From: Methylotetracoccus oryzae | GTDB lineage: Bacteria > Pseudomonadota > Gammaproteobacteria > Methylococcales > Methylococcaceae | DNA: 64,000 nt | Assembly (NCBI RefSeq): GCF_006175985.1 | Contig: NZ_SRSH01000003.1 | Coordinates: 62,001 to 126,000, forward strand | Direction of reading: 5' to 3' | Shown: positions 24,247 to 32,945 of the stretch, one piece after another | Layout: every line of letters begins with the position of its first letter | Numbering within the stretch: position 1 is the first letter of the stretch | The notes under the pieces: generated by a model | Told to the model about the DNA's origin: nothing | Database searches by the model: none | What the model saw: only the letters and a program-made list of their open reading frames with translations | Position numbers and translations under genes: made by a program

Positions 24247-26841
24247 TTAACTCGCGGCTTCGCGTAGCTGGGCCTCGAGGGTCTTGGCGACGGTGATGTC
24301 GGCGAACGTGATCACGACGCCATCGATCACGTTTTCGGCTGTGCGGTAAGGCATGATCCGAACCGTGAACCAGCGTCCGTCGCTGGTTGGGACATCCTTG
24401 GCGGAGAACACCAGCGTACGGAGTACTTCCTCGGCATCGGCGTACAACTCGGGGTAGTTCAGGTCGCTGACGATATCGCTCAATGGTCGTCCGGCATCGC
24501 TGGGAATCAGCTTGATGATCCGGCTGGCCGGAACGGTGAAACGCCGGATGTGCAGTGCGCTGTCCAGGAATACCGTCGCAATTTCGGTGCTGTTCAGCAG
24601 GTTGGTCATGTCGTTGCTGGCTCGCGAAAGATCGTCGATCTTCGATTGCAACTCGGCATTGACCGTCTGGAGTTCCTCGTTCAAGGACTGCATCTCTTCC
24701 TTTGATGTAGTCAGTTCCTCATTGGTCGATTGCAGTTCCTCATTGGTCGATTGCAGTTCCTCGTTGGCCGACTTGAGTTCTTCCTGGGAACTCTGCATCT
24801 CTTCGCGTGTGGTCTGGATGGTCACGCGGAGTTGCTCGACCTCCTGCTCCAAGGCGGCCTCCCGCGCACTGCGCCGTGACGACCGGCGTGGTGCCATCAC
24901 GGTCTCCAGCGTCGGTTCGGCGCGTTCGTGGAACACGATCATGACCATGCCGCGCAGTGGCTCCGGCTGCTCCAGGGGCTCTATCGTCAACGTCACGTAA
25001 CGCGTTCCCTGAGGCGCATCCAGCTTGAGATCCGGCACGGTGAGGGTCGTTTTTTGTCGCAGCGCGTGCTGGAATGCCTGCGTCAGGTCGAAGCGCAACG
25101 GCTCGCGCGCCATCGCGTAGATGTTCCAGTTGGCCCTGCCCGACGCCGGCTCAAGGTAGTTTCCGGTCCGGCCGTTGATGTACAGAATGTCACCTTGATG
25201 CGTGGTGAGGACAGCGGCCGGGGCGTGGCGCCGCAACAGTACCTGATCGGCCAGTGTCTGAAGATTGGCGGTGTGCGCGAGCGGCGTTACTTGGGGCAGC
25301 ACCGCTTGCGGCGTGGCCATCGGACTGGTGGGGAATTCGATCGTCCCGATGCGGGGTGTTCCAACGTTCCGCTGAAACAGGCGTGCCTTGCCCTCGATGG
25401 GTGTGAACAGGTCGCTGAATGCGCCGATGGTTTCCGCACTGCCGAGAAGCAGAATTCCGCCAGGGTTCAGGCTGTAGTGGAACAGCGGTACCACCTTTTT
25501 CTGGACCTCGGCAGTGAAATAGATCAGCAGATTGCGGCAGACCAGGATGTCCAGTTTGGTGAACGGTGGGTCGGACAGCAGGTTCTGCGGTGCGAAGATC
25601 ACGAGTTCCCGTATCTCTTGCGATATACGATAGCCGCGCGGGTCGGTAACGAAAAAGCGGGCCAGCCGTGCAGGCGAGATGTCCGCGGCGGCCTTCTTGG
25701 GATAGACCCCGCGTCTTGCCGCTTCAATAGCCTCGGCATCCAGATCGGTGGCATAGATCTGCATGGACACGGGCTGCTCCGGGTGCTGCGCCTCCAGCGC
25801 TTCCTTCAGTACGATCGCGAGCGAGTAAGCCTCTTCGCCGGTCGAGCAGGCGGGCACCCAGGCACGCAGGTTGGTGCCGGGAGGCAGGGCTTCCAGCACC
25901 CGTGGCAGTGCCAGTGTCTTGAGCGCTTCCCATACCTCCGGATCACGGAAGAAACCGGTCACGCCGATCAGCAACTCCCGGAACAGCAACTCGAGTTCCT
26001 GAGGGTTCTCTCGCAAAAATCGAACGTAGTCGGAGATGCGGGCGAGCGCATGGACGCCCATGCGCCGTTCGATACGGCGGTAGAGGGTCGTCTTCTTGTA
26101 CTGGGAGAAGTCGGCGCCAGTGTGCGAACGCAGCAGGATCAGGATCTTGGCCAGAGCGCTGGAACTGGGTTCTTCGTGCTCTTCCCCTGCCTGGTCACCG
26201 TGACGCAGCGTCGCCAACAACTTCACAGGGAGTTCGTCCGCCGGGGCGATGATGTCGGCCACCCCGGCGTCGATGGCGCTGCGCGGCATGCCGTCGAACT
26301 TGGCCGAGGCCGGGGTCTGGACTCCGGTAAGCCCGGCCTTGCCCTTGATGGCTCTAAGCCCTTGCGTGCCATCCGAACCCATACCGGACAGGATCACGCC
26401 AACGGCAGAGTGCCCGCAGTCCTCCGCCAGCGCCCGGAAGAAGAAATCGATCGGGAGACGCAGGCCCCGGGACTCGGTCGGTTCGAACAAGTGCAGCACG
26501 CCGTGCAGGATCGATAGATCCCGGTTTGGTGGGATGACATACACATGATTTGGGGCGACCTTCCATCCTTCGCTGGCCAGGGCCACCGGCAAGGCGGAGC
26601 CACGTTGCAACAGCTCCGGCAGCATGTTGCTGTGCGTCGGATCCAGGTGCTGGACGACGATGAAGGCGCAGCCGCTGTCGGTCGGTACATGCTGCAAGAA
26701 CGCTTGCAGCGCCTCCAGGCCGCCGGCCGAGGCACCGATGCCGACGATCGGAAAGCGAGTCTGTTCGGGGTCGACGGTCTCCTTCCGCAGCGTCGCGGTG
26801 GATTCCGCCGCGGCGGGGGTGCGCCGTTTTCTTGTGGCCAT
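24247..26841 (-). CDS. CheB/CheR fusion with PAS domain
   Basis: An 864-residue cytoplasmic fusion. Residues ~30-215 are CheB methylesterase with the triad S38 (G-A-S-A-G-G), H65 (V-Q-H-L-D-P) and D157 (G-M-G-S-D-G-T). Residues ~225-490 are CheR methyltransferase, with the SAM motif A-C-S-T-G-E-E-A-Y-S-L. A coiled coil of seven-residue repeats (N-E-E-L-Q-S-T) follows near 670-720; its DNA is a visible 21-bp tandem repeat around 24725-24780. A PAS domain closes the protein. Family members act in non-canonical sensory pathways and usually sit beside a histidine kinase, as here. No chemotaxis operon is nearby. Confidence 0.95.
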   Translation of the reverse strand: MATRKRRTPAAAESTATLRKETVDPEQTRFPIVGIGASAGGLEALQAFLQHVPTDSGCAFIVVQHLDPTHSNMLPELLQRGSALPVALASEGWKVAPNHVYVIPPNRDLSILHGVLHLFEPTESRGLRLPIDFFFRALAEDCGHSAVGVILSGMGSDGTQGLRAIKGKAGLTGVQTPASAKFDGMPRSAIDAGVADIIAPADELPVKLLATLRHGDQAGEEHEEPSSSALAKILILLRSHTGADFSQYKKTTLYRRIERRMGVHALARISDYVRFLRENPQELELLFRELLIGVTGFFRDPEVWEALKTLALPRVLEALPPGTNLRAWVPACSTGEEAYSLAIVLKEALEAQHPEQPVSMQIYATDLDAEAIEAARRGVYPKKAAADISPARLARFFVTDPRGYRISQEIRELVIFAPQNLLSDPPFTKLDILVCRNLLIYFTAEVQKKVVPLFHYSLNPGGILLLGSAETIGAFSDLFTPIEGKARLFQRNVGTPRIGTIEFPTSPMATPQAVLPQVTPLAHTANLQTLADQVLLRRHAPAAVLTTHQGDILYINGRTGNYLEPASGRANWNIYAMAREPLRFDLTQAFQHALRQKTTLTVPDLKLDAPQGTRYVTLTIEPLEQPEPLRGMVMIVFHERAEPTLETVMAPRRSSRRSAREAALEQEVEQLRVTIQTTREEMQSSQEELKSANEELQSTNEELQSTNEELTTSKEEMQSLNEELQTVNAELQSKIDDLSRASNDMTNLLNSTEIATVFLDSALHIRRFTVPASRIIKLIPSDAGRPLSDIVSDLNYPELYADAEEVLRTLVFSAKDVPTSDGRWFTVRIMPYRTAENVIDGVVITFADITVAKTLEAQLREAAS

Positions 26842-26884
26842 GATGCTGTGGGAGCGAATTCGTCCATGAGGATTGAGCTGCCGA

Positions 26885-26948
26885 AGCGGTCCGGCTTCAG
26901 CATTGCCCTGAACCTTAGCGGTCCGGCTTCAGCATTTCCCTGAACCTT
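26885..26948. repeat. Two tandem 32-bp direct repeats
   Basis: Units 26885-26916 and 26917-26948 begin AGCGGTCCGGCTTCAGCATT and end CCCTGAACCTT. They differ by one base (G or T after CATT). They lie 44-107 bases upstream of the CheB/CheR start, inside its likely promoter or leader. Confidence 0.9.
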
Positions 26949-27077
26949 GCGCCTCGGCGGCGCGCAAGTCAATGGAAATCAGTAGGAGCCGCGGCCGCGG
27001 CGATCATGGCCCGCCTCATCTTCCGCGAGGCCGCTTGCAAGCGGAGAGGAATGAACGCCAGAGCGAAAGTCGGCGAC

Positions 27078-28136
27078 TTAGCCGTTGGCCTCGCGATACG
27101 AAACCATCCGCTGCCGGTCTTCGTCCCAGAGGTTCGAGCGGAAACAGCCGACGATTTCCCCCAGCGCCAGGGAGGTGGTCGCCGGCGACTGCAGTTCGGG
27201 GATGGCCGCCATGGCTTCCGGTAGCCGATAGAACGGAATCCTGACATTGAGGTGGTGAATGTGGTGATAGCCGATGTTGCCGGTGAACCACTGCATCACG
27301 CGGTTGAGCTGCATATAGCTCGACGATTCGAGCGCGGCCCGGTAGAACGACCAGGCCTCGGGCGACAGCACGATCATCCGCTTGAAGCTGTGCTGGGCGA
27401 AAAACAGGTAGCCGCCGAGCGCGGACGCGATCGTCATCGGCAGCAGCACGACGAAGAACGCGGTGTCGAAACCGCCGAACACCCACAGGACCGCGATCAA
27501 GCCGAAATGGGCGGCCAGGGACAGGGCCGAGTCCCAGTGACGGGACGGATCGGATACCAGCGGCAGCACGCAGATATTCAGCAGGAAGATCGTTACATAG
27601 CCGAACAGAACCGTGAGCGGATGTCGCTCTACACGGTAGCGGGCACGCTCCGCCGGCGTCGCCGCGCGCCACATGCGGGTCGTCATGACCGGGAACGACC
27701 CGATGCCCGAGCCTTCGATCTGGCCGACATGGCCATGGTGGTAGTTGTGGCTCTTGCGCCAGGACGCGGACGGTGTGAGGGCAAAGGCCGCGTAAATCTG
27801 GAACAGCACGCGCGCGATGCGCGAATCGCGCAGGATCGCCCCATGCATGAAGTCGTGATAGGTGATGAAGGAGCGCACCATCAGCAGGGCGCCCAGCAGG
27901 GATAGCGCCGCTCGGAGCGGCCACGCGGGTGCGAGTCCCGCCCCGGTCAGTACGAGCCCCAGTAAGGTGAAGGTCGACAGCACTTGCCACCAACTCTCCG
28001 GCACTGATTCCGCGGCGAAAGGCAGGGTGGCCTTCAGGAGTTCCCGCCCCAGCCGAATATCGGCACTGTGCTCGGGTAACTCGCCCGCCGCGGACGACTC
28101 GCCGGGTCGTTCGTCGTCGTATTGCCTATTGCTCAT
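27078..28136 (-). CDS. Membrane fatty-acid desaturase
   Basis: A 352-residue integral membrane di-iron enzyme. The three histidine boxes are H94-D-F-M-H98, H130-N-Y-H133-H134 and H291-H-I-H294-H295, with four to six hydrophobic spans around them. This is the acyl-lipid/acyl-CoA desaturase-like family, which introduces double bonds using O2 and an electron donor such as ferredoxin. The substrate cannot be told. It is a single gene. The second box is followed by G-H-V-G-Q-I-E-G-S-G-I-G, as in desaturases close to the beta-carotene ketolase/hydroxylase side of the family, so a non-fatty-acid lipid substrate remains possible. Confidence 0.88.
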   Translation of the reverse strand: MSNRQYDDERPGESSAAGELPEHSADIRLGRELLKATLPFAAESVPESWWQVLSTFTLLGLVLTGAGLAPAWPLRAALSLLGALLMVRSFITYHDFMHGAILRDSRIARVLFQIYAAFALTPSASWRKSHNYHHGHVGQIEGSGIGSFPVMTTRMWRAATPAERARYRVERHPLTVLFGYVTIFLLNICVLPLVSDPSRHWDSALSLAAHFGLIAVLWVFGGFDTAFFVVLLPMTIASALGGYLFFAQHSFKRMIVLSPEAWSFYRAALESSSYMQLNRVMQWFTGNIGYHHIHHLNVRIPFYRLPEAMAAIPELQSPATTSLALGEIVGCFRSNLWDEDRQRMVSYREANG

Positions 28137-28337
28137 CAGGATGACCCCTCGGCGTCCCCGCTTCGCAACGACGGACTCGGCGCTGGAAAACGGACGCGCG
28201 CGTTCAGCTTGCCCCGGCGAAAAAATAATCCGCCGTGACGGGCTTTGTCAAAGCTTTACGCGCCTGTCTGGGCAGGGGGCTCTCGTGCGCCAGCCCCCGT
28301 TTTAGGGCGCCATTGTGCTGCGCCGGAGAATGGGCCT

Positions 28338-29066
28338 TCAGGTCGACAGATCGGGTTCGGGCAGCCGGCTGAAGACATCGCGTACGCCGGCGCTCCATTC
28401 ACCGCTCAGCGCCATGAAATACGGATCTCCCACGTCGAAGCGGCGGCGCATCCGGACCCGCAGACTGTCGCGCTCGTAGCACAGCAGGTCGATCGGCATG
28501 CCGACGGACAGGTTGCTGCGCATCGTGGAATCGAAGGACACCAGCACGCACTTCGCAGCATCGGCCAGCAGTGTCGATGGCGTGATGACCCGGTCGATGA
28601 TCGGCTTGCCGTATTTGGCTTCGCCGGTCTGGAAGTACGGCGTCGAATCGAGGGCGGCTTCGATGAAGTTGCCCTCGGCATAGATCCGGAATAGCCGCAT
28701 CGGCTCACCGGCGATCTGTCCGCCGACGATGAAGGACGCGTTGAATCCGCCGCTGCCGGACAGATAGGGACCGTCCCGCCGGTCGACATCGCGCATGGCG
28801 TCCGAAACCAGCGTGGCGACATCGAACAGGGTGCGGGCGGTCCAGACACTGGGACCGTCGGTCCCGCCGCGCTGTCGCAGCAAGCTGATGACGGCCTGGG
28901 TCCCGGCCAGGTTGCCGGAACTCAACAGCACCAAGACCCGGTCGTCATGACGTTCGAAGACCGTCATCTTGCAGAAGGTCGCGAAGTTGTCGACCCCGGC
29001 GTTCGTCCGTGAGTCCGAAGCGAACACCATGCCTTCCTTGAGCAGGATGCCAACACAGTAGGTCAT
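28338..29066 (-). CDS. Anbu-type proteasome-related peptidase
   Basis: Start at ATG 29066, because AGGAGAGAGCA precedes it and the mature protein must begin with Thr2 (M-T-Y-C-V-G-I). It has 242 residues, with the Ntn-hydrolase opening G-M-V-F-A-S-D-S-R-T-N-A-G-V-D and F-C-K-M-T-V-F close behind, as in the bacterial proteasome homologue Anbu (HslV-like ancestor). Known Anbu proteins assemble into open helical rings and peptidase activity has been hard to show. In many genomes Anbu is co-encoded with a transglutaminase, an ATP-grasp and an alpha-E protein. Only the transglutaminase is here, on the opposite strand. Confidence 0.92.
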   Translation of the reverse strand: MTYCVGILLKEGMVFASDSRTNAGVDNFATFCKMTVFERHDDRVLVLLSSGNLAGTQAVISLLRQRGGTDGPSVWTARTLFDVATLVSDAMRDVDRRDGPYLSGSGGFNASFIVGGQIAGEPMRLFRIYAEGNFIEAALDSTPYFQTGEAKYGKPIIDRVITPSTLLADAAKCVLVSFDSTMRSNLSVGMPIDLLCYERDSLRVRMRRRFDVGDPYFMALSGEWSAGVRDVFSRLPEPDLST

Positions 29067-29335
29067 TGCTCTCTCCTGGACTATCAAGATGCGCCGGTGG
29101 CGGGTGCCGCACACGGTGCCCGGTAAATTGTGATGCAAGCCCCGGCGGCTTCGCGTACTGTAGCAGGGCGCGACATCACCTCGGCCAAGACGTCATTATT
29201 GCGCGGCGCCCGTATCGGCGCACGCCATGTGCCGCTGCCCGTACCCGTGCTCAAACGGGAAGCCGGGAACTTCGAGTCGCTGCGCCTCCCGCCGTGATCC
29301 CCTTTCAATCCGTCTGCATTCCGAGGAGCAACGGC

Positions 29336-30169
29336 ATGTTTATCAGAATTGGTTTCGAGATTTCCTATTCATTTCCGCAGCCGACGGAAATGATCCTGAT
29401 GCTGTACACGCATCCGAGTCGAGCGCCGTCATTGGTGAGTCCGGAGCGGCTGGTCTCGACCCCCGCGGTGATCATCGAGGACTTCTTTGACGTCTACGGC
29501 AATCGCTGCGCGCGGACCTTCTGCTCGTCGGGCCACCTGCGATTGAGGTCCGATGCGATCGTTGCTGACGACGGCCTCCCGGATCCGGTCGTCCGCGACG
29601 CGCAGCAGCACCGCGTGCGCGAACTGCCCGCGGACACGTTGCTGTACCTGCTGGGGAGCCGCTACTGCGAGATCGAGAAACTCAGTGAGTTCGCCTGGCA
29701 GCAGTTCGGCCAGGGGCCGACCGGCTGGGACCGCGTGCAGGCCATCTGCGACTGGGTGCACCACCACGTCGTGTTCTCACACGAAGCGGCCCGCTGCGAC
29801 AGGACGGCCTATGACACCTTCATCGATCAACGCGGTGTCTGCCGCGACTACACGCACCTGGCCATCGCGTTGTGCCGCTGCATGGGCATTCCGGCGCGCT
29901 ATGCCACCGGTTACCTCGGTGACATCCAGGTTCCGGTGGAGCCGCCGATGGACTTCAGCGCCTGGTTCGAGGTGTTCCTCGGCGGGCAGTGGCATACCTT
30001 CGATGCGCGTAACAACCAGCCGCGTGTCGGGCGAATTCTGATGGCTCGCGGGCGCGATGCCGCGGATGTCGCCCTGACCACCACCTTCGGTAGCCACCGT
30101 CTGGAGGAGTTCACGGTCCGGACCTATCAGGTCTCGGATGTCGACCCTCTCCGCGAGATCGGGACCTGA
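29336..30169 (+). CDS. Transglutaminase-like cysteine peptidase, Anbu partner
   Basis: Start at ATG 29336 with GAGGAG ten bases upstream. It has 277 residues: an N-terminal beta domain, then the transglutaminase core with catalytic Cys169 in Q-R-G-V-C-R-D-Y-T-H-L-A. The segment where related enzymes often have H-A-W reads D-F-S208-A-W-F-E-V-F, and the next His is H220 in Q-W-H-T-F-D-A-R-N-N, so the exact catalytic His is unclear. It is transcribed divergently from the Anbu gene with a 269-base gap, matching the genomic pairing known for this family. It may act on peptide or isopeptide bonds in the same pathway. Confidence 0.88.
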   Translation: MFIRIGFEISYSFPQPTEMILMLYTHPSRAPSLVSPERLVSTPAVIIEDFFDVYGNRCARTFCSSGHLRLRSDAIVADDGLPDPVVRDAQQHRVRELPADTLLYLLGSRYCEIEKLSEFAWQQFGQGPTGWDRVQAICDWVHHHVVFSHEAARCDRTAYDTFIDQRGVCRDYTHLAIALCRCMGIPARYATGYLGDIQVPVEPPMDFSAWFEVFLGGQWHTFDARNNQPRVGRILMARGRDAADVALTTTFGSHRLEEFTVRTYQVSDVDPLREIGT

Positions 30170-30605
30170 CCGGCAAGCCACCCGCCTTGGAGCGCTCCGG
30201 CCGAGCGCAGCAGTGCCGCTGGCGCGGGTGTGACGCGATCGAAAGCTCGTTACGGTTGGCCAGCGCGGATCGTCCGTTTTTTTCAGCGTTCCGTTACCCC
30301 TTTTTCTTTTGGCAAAAAAGGGGTTTCCGATCCGGGCGGAAAGCTGATGGAAAATTTAAGTGGACATTCATGGTCTGGCAGGTTACCGTGACCCCAGTTT
30401 GTCGCGGCGCGATTTTTATTTCGCGTCGAGGATCCGGAATATACCTTTCAGTCTCTGCCATTCGGCACCTGCTAGTCCCGCCTCCTCCTGCTCCCTCGTG
30501 TTTTTCCCTACCTTGGGTCAAACGCGGACGAAAGCCTAAAGGGTTTACGCTTCAAACAGTTACCATCCGGTAACGGTGTCTTTATTCAAACTAGTCGGTA
30601 CTTAT
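30170..30605 (+). other. Long structured leader of the RRM gene
   Basis: No gene. On the plus strand CCCCTTTTT/AAAAAAGGGG (about 30297-30323), CGCGA/TCGCG (about 30407-30425) and GTTACC-ATCC-GGTAAC (about 30560-30575) form hairpins. The DNA is richer in A/T than its surroundings. It probably contains the promoter and a regulatory 5' untranslated region of the RNA-binding protein gene. Confidence 0.5.
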
Positions 30606-30944
30606 ATGAGCAAGAAACTCTACGTTGGCAACCTGAATTTTGCGGTTACCAATCATGATCTGGAAGGGATGTTCAGTCCTTTTGGCGCAGTGCAATCAGC
30701 CAATGTCATCACCGAGCGGGATACCGGGCAATCGAAAGGTTTCGGTTTCGTCGAAATGGCCAGCGCCTCGGACGCCAATGCCGCGATCACCGCGCTGAAC
30801 GGCAAGGACATGGACGGCCGCAACCTGACCGTCAACGAAGCCCGTCCGCGCGGTGAGGGTGGCACCGGTGGGGCCTTCGGTGGCGGCGCCAATCGTGGTC
30901 CGGGCGGTCCCCGCGGTGGGTTCGGCGGCGGCCGTCGCTACTAA
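30606..30944 (+). CDS. RRM-type RNA-binding protein with Gly/Arg-rich tail
   Basis: 112 residues from ATG 30606 (an upstream ATG at 30576 lacks conservation). One RNA recognition motif spans residues ~4-82, with RNP2 L-Y-V-G-N-L and RNP1 K-G-F-G-F-V-E-M intact. The tail is a short R-G-G-type low-complexity region (G-G-P-R-G-G-F-G-G-G-R-R-Y). This is the classic small bacterial RRM protein, often cold- or stress-induced and able to bind single-stranded RNA. The long structured leader upstream and the strong terminator downstream indicate a monocistronic and post-transcriptionally controlled gene. Confidence 0.95.
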   Translation: MSKKLYVGNLNFAVTNHDLEGMFSPFGAVQSANVITERDTGQSKGFGFVEMASASDANAAITALNGKDMDGRNLTVNEARPRGEGGTGGAFGGGANRGPGGPRGGFGGGRRY

Positions 30945-30997
30945 GCAACGCGACCGGGGGGCGATCGCGCCCCCTACGCTGGGCAGAAGCGCAAGAA

Positions 30998-31036
30998 GGT
31001 CGGGGTCCGATTCAATTCGGGCCTCGGCCTTTTTTT
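30998..31036 (+). terminator. Rho-independent terminator of the RRM gene
   Basis: A 13-bp stem (GGTCGGGGTCCGA with TCGGGCCTCGGCC, three G-T wobbles) encloses a short ATTCAAT-type loop and is followed by seven T residues. Confidence 0.88.
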
Positions 31037-31113
31037 GTGCGCCGAGAGGCGGATGTCAGCCGGCGCCGACCGCGGATGAAGAGGGGGTCGTTCACTCCCC
31101 CTTCGATCGGTAA

Positions 31114-31215
31114 CGGGAGTGGGGCCGGGGAGACGGGACCGTCTGCGGGATGGACCCCGCAGCCGAGCCTATTCGGGCATATTCATGGCGTGTCTCGTCT
31201 CCCCGGCCCCTCCCG
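31114..31215 (-). repeat. Interspersed palindromic repeat, copy 2
   Basis: Inverted relative to copy 1 at 20384. Its minus strand carries GACACGCCATGAAT, AGGCTCGGCTGCGGGG and ATCCCGCAGACGGTCCCG in the same order. The outer 20 bases on each side are complementary (GGGCCGGGGAGACG with CGTCTCCCCGGCCC), so the whole can fold into a long hairpin. Both copies are preceded by TAA on the side that reads TAACGGGAG. Confidence 0.75.
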
Positions 31216-31243
31216 GAACAGGATGAGTGTGAACGGCCGCGTG

Positions 31244-31978
31244 TCACGGTGCCTCCCGACTTGTGCGAGACCGCGCCGTGTGCGTTACGCCCGGCGAGTG
31301 CCCGGTTTTCGGCAGGATCGTCTCCAGGACGCCGAACAGGAAGCGGAAATGGAAGCCGACGCCGAGAATGACGCCGAGGTGCAGCAACTCGTGCGGTCCC
31401 ACGACGCCGGGCACGAGTATGGGCATGCGCAGGAATTCCAGCAGACCGCCGACCGTGTAGGCCACGCCGCTGTAAACCAGCGGTCTGACCAGCCGGCCCC
31501 CATAGCGGCGCCACAGCACGATGCCGGAGGCGAGCCCGATCCAGCCCAGCCCCATGAACAGGGAAAGTCCAAGCCACTCCGGTATGTCCTCGAAAAAGAT
31601 CGCCTTCAGCGTGATCCCGGTGATGGCCAGGCTCCAGATCAGCAGCAATACGCCCCAGCGGCCCCCGCCGGAAAACAGCAGCCAGTGGATCGGTGTGAAG
31701 CTGCCGGCAATCAGCACGAAGATGCCGGCGTGGTCCAGACGCTGGAGCACCGTGTGGCCCGTGCCCTGTGGATCGAGCAGGTGGTAGACGCCGCTCATGC
31801 TCAGCAGAAACACCGCGGAGAAAACGAAAACGGCCAGCACGAACAGCCGTGCGGCATCGCCCCTTCCCCGGCGCAACAGGTAGATGCCGGCGACGAAGTA
31901 GACGCCCGCAGCGAGCAGGTGGCTCAGCGAACTGAAGGGCTCCGAAAACCCGGGAATGGCGATGGTGGTGTCGGGCAT
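31244..31978 (-). CDS. Hemolysin III / PAQR family membrane protein
   Basis: Start at ATG 31978 with GGAGG six bases upstream. It has 244 residues with seven hydrophobic helices. The family's metal-site residues are visible: S-M-S-G-V-Y-H-L near the second helix, R-L-D-H-A-G-I-F-V-L-I-A-G-S-F-T-P in the third and H-E-L-L-H-L-G-V near the end. These correspond to the Ser, Asp and His ligands of the CREST superfamily (adiponectin receptor-like hydrolases). Bacterial members were named from haemolysis but probably act as lipid amidases or membrane-homeostasis proteins. The protein lacks further partners here. Confidence 0.9.
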   Translation of the reverse strand: MPDTTIAIPGFSEPFSSLSHLLAAGVYFVAGIYLLRRGRGDAARLFVLAVFVFSAVFLLSMSGVYHLLDPQGTGHTVLQRLDHAGIFVLIAGSFTPIHWLLFSGGGRWGVLLLIWSLAITGITLKAIFFEDIPEWLGLSLFMGLGWIGLASGIVLWRRYGGRLVRPLVYSGVAYTVGGLLEFLRMPILVPGVVGPHELLHLGVILGVGFHFRFLFGVLETILPKTGHSPGVTHTARSRTSREAP

Positions 31979-32573
31979 CGTGCCTCCGTTGCAGTCATTG
32001 GGAACGCATGTTCCCATGAGGTTCAGACCGCGAGCCCGCGCATGCGCGACCGAGTCCGGGCGTCAGGGTCTGGCCCATTCCGATGGGGTGGCCGGGTGGT
32101 GTTGCCGTGCGCTGCGGTTCCCCGCGGGTCGAGGGTATCACTCCCGTTCGCCCTGCTCGGGCGGCCGGACAGGGGCGCACCGAGCACCAGAGAGTCCTCG
32201 CCGGCCGCGACCCGGGGAATCGATTGACCCGCCCGTCCCGGTTCCCGCCCCGCACGACCCGTAGTCGCCGGATGGCCCTCGCGTCTTGCATCGAACGCCC
32301 GGCCACGTCGGGAAATTACCCCATCGCAGGGAGTCACTGTGTTACCCTGCGGTAGCGGGTGTAGCGCGTTCGTAAGCCTGGACCCGTCGCGACCGGCCCG
32401 CGAACCGCGGGCGGTCATTCGAACTCCCCGTTGGGACCTGCGCCCGACGTCTGCCCCACGAGTATCGATCGATCCCTGCGCAGGCCGGCAATGGCTTCGG
32501 AGGATCGACCCCCGCGCCAACCGCCGCTGTCCCGTATGGCACCGTTCGCGCCGCCTAACCATTGGAGAGCGCC
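31979..32573. other. Intergenic region, 595 bp
   Basis: Open frames here are shadow frames of GC-rich DNA and none has coding character. A small hairpin GGGAAC-GCAT-GTTCCC (31999-32014) lies just upstream of the hemolysin III gene. Nothing else definite. Confidence 0.5.
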
Positions 32574-32813
32574 ATGTTACCCACTGACTCGAAGCCGTCC
32601 GCAACGCCCGCGGGAAAGGTCGCTTTCCAACAGACCTGTGGCGCCTGCGGCTGTGTCTTTCGGGTCGAAGTGACCTGGCAACGCTCCTTTTCGTACAAGG
32701 TCACCGAGGAACAGCGCTACGCCTGCCCCGAGTGTCAGCGCGGCTGTCGCATCAAGACGGCCAGCACTCCGGAGGTGACGCTGATCTCGCAGCGTACTGA
32801 CGGCCTGACCTGA
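32574..32813 (+). CDS. Small zinc-ribbon protein
   Basis: 79 residues from ATG 32574 with TTGGAGAG upstream. Two knuckles, C-G-A-C-G-C (residues ~22-27) and C-P-E-C-Q-R-G-C (about 51-58), would bind one zinc ion. Between them is a basic beta-like stretch W-Q-R-S-F-S-Y-K-V-T. No signal peptide. Function unknown. Such single zinc ribbons often contact RNA or ribosomes. Confidence 0.7.
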   Translation: MLPTDSKPSATPAGKVAFQQTCGACGCVFRVEVTWQRSFSYKVTEEQRYACPECQRGCRIKTASTPEVTLISQRTDGLT

Positions 32814-32945
32814 ACGGGATAGCCGGGGCGCCCGATGACGGGCGGCGGCGCTGAGCGACTGCCTCGCTGCCGGAAGGGCTGCTCCGTCACGTCGATGCCT
32901 ATCGGCCAGCGCCTCGCGGCGCTCCGGCCACGGTAACCGGATGCC

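Noticed and set aside
24928-26517. 529-codon plus-strand frame
   Set aside because: Fully antisense to the CheB/CheR fusion, whose catalytic motifs are all intact.
30520-30600. Possible second c-di-GMP riboswitch (A-A-A-C...G-A-A-A-G-C-C)
   Set aside because: The P2 tetraloop stem and the A-A-A-G-C-C-A-C-G-G-G core are missing.
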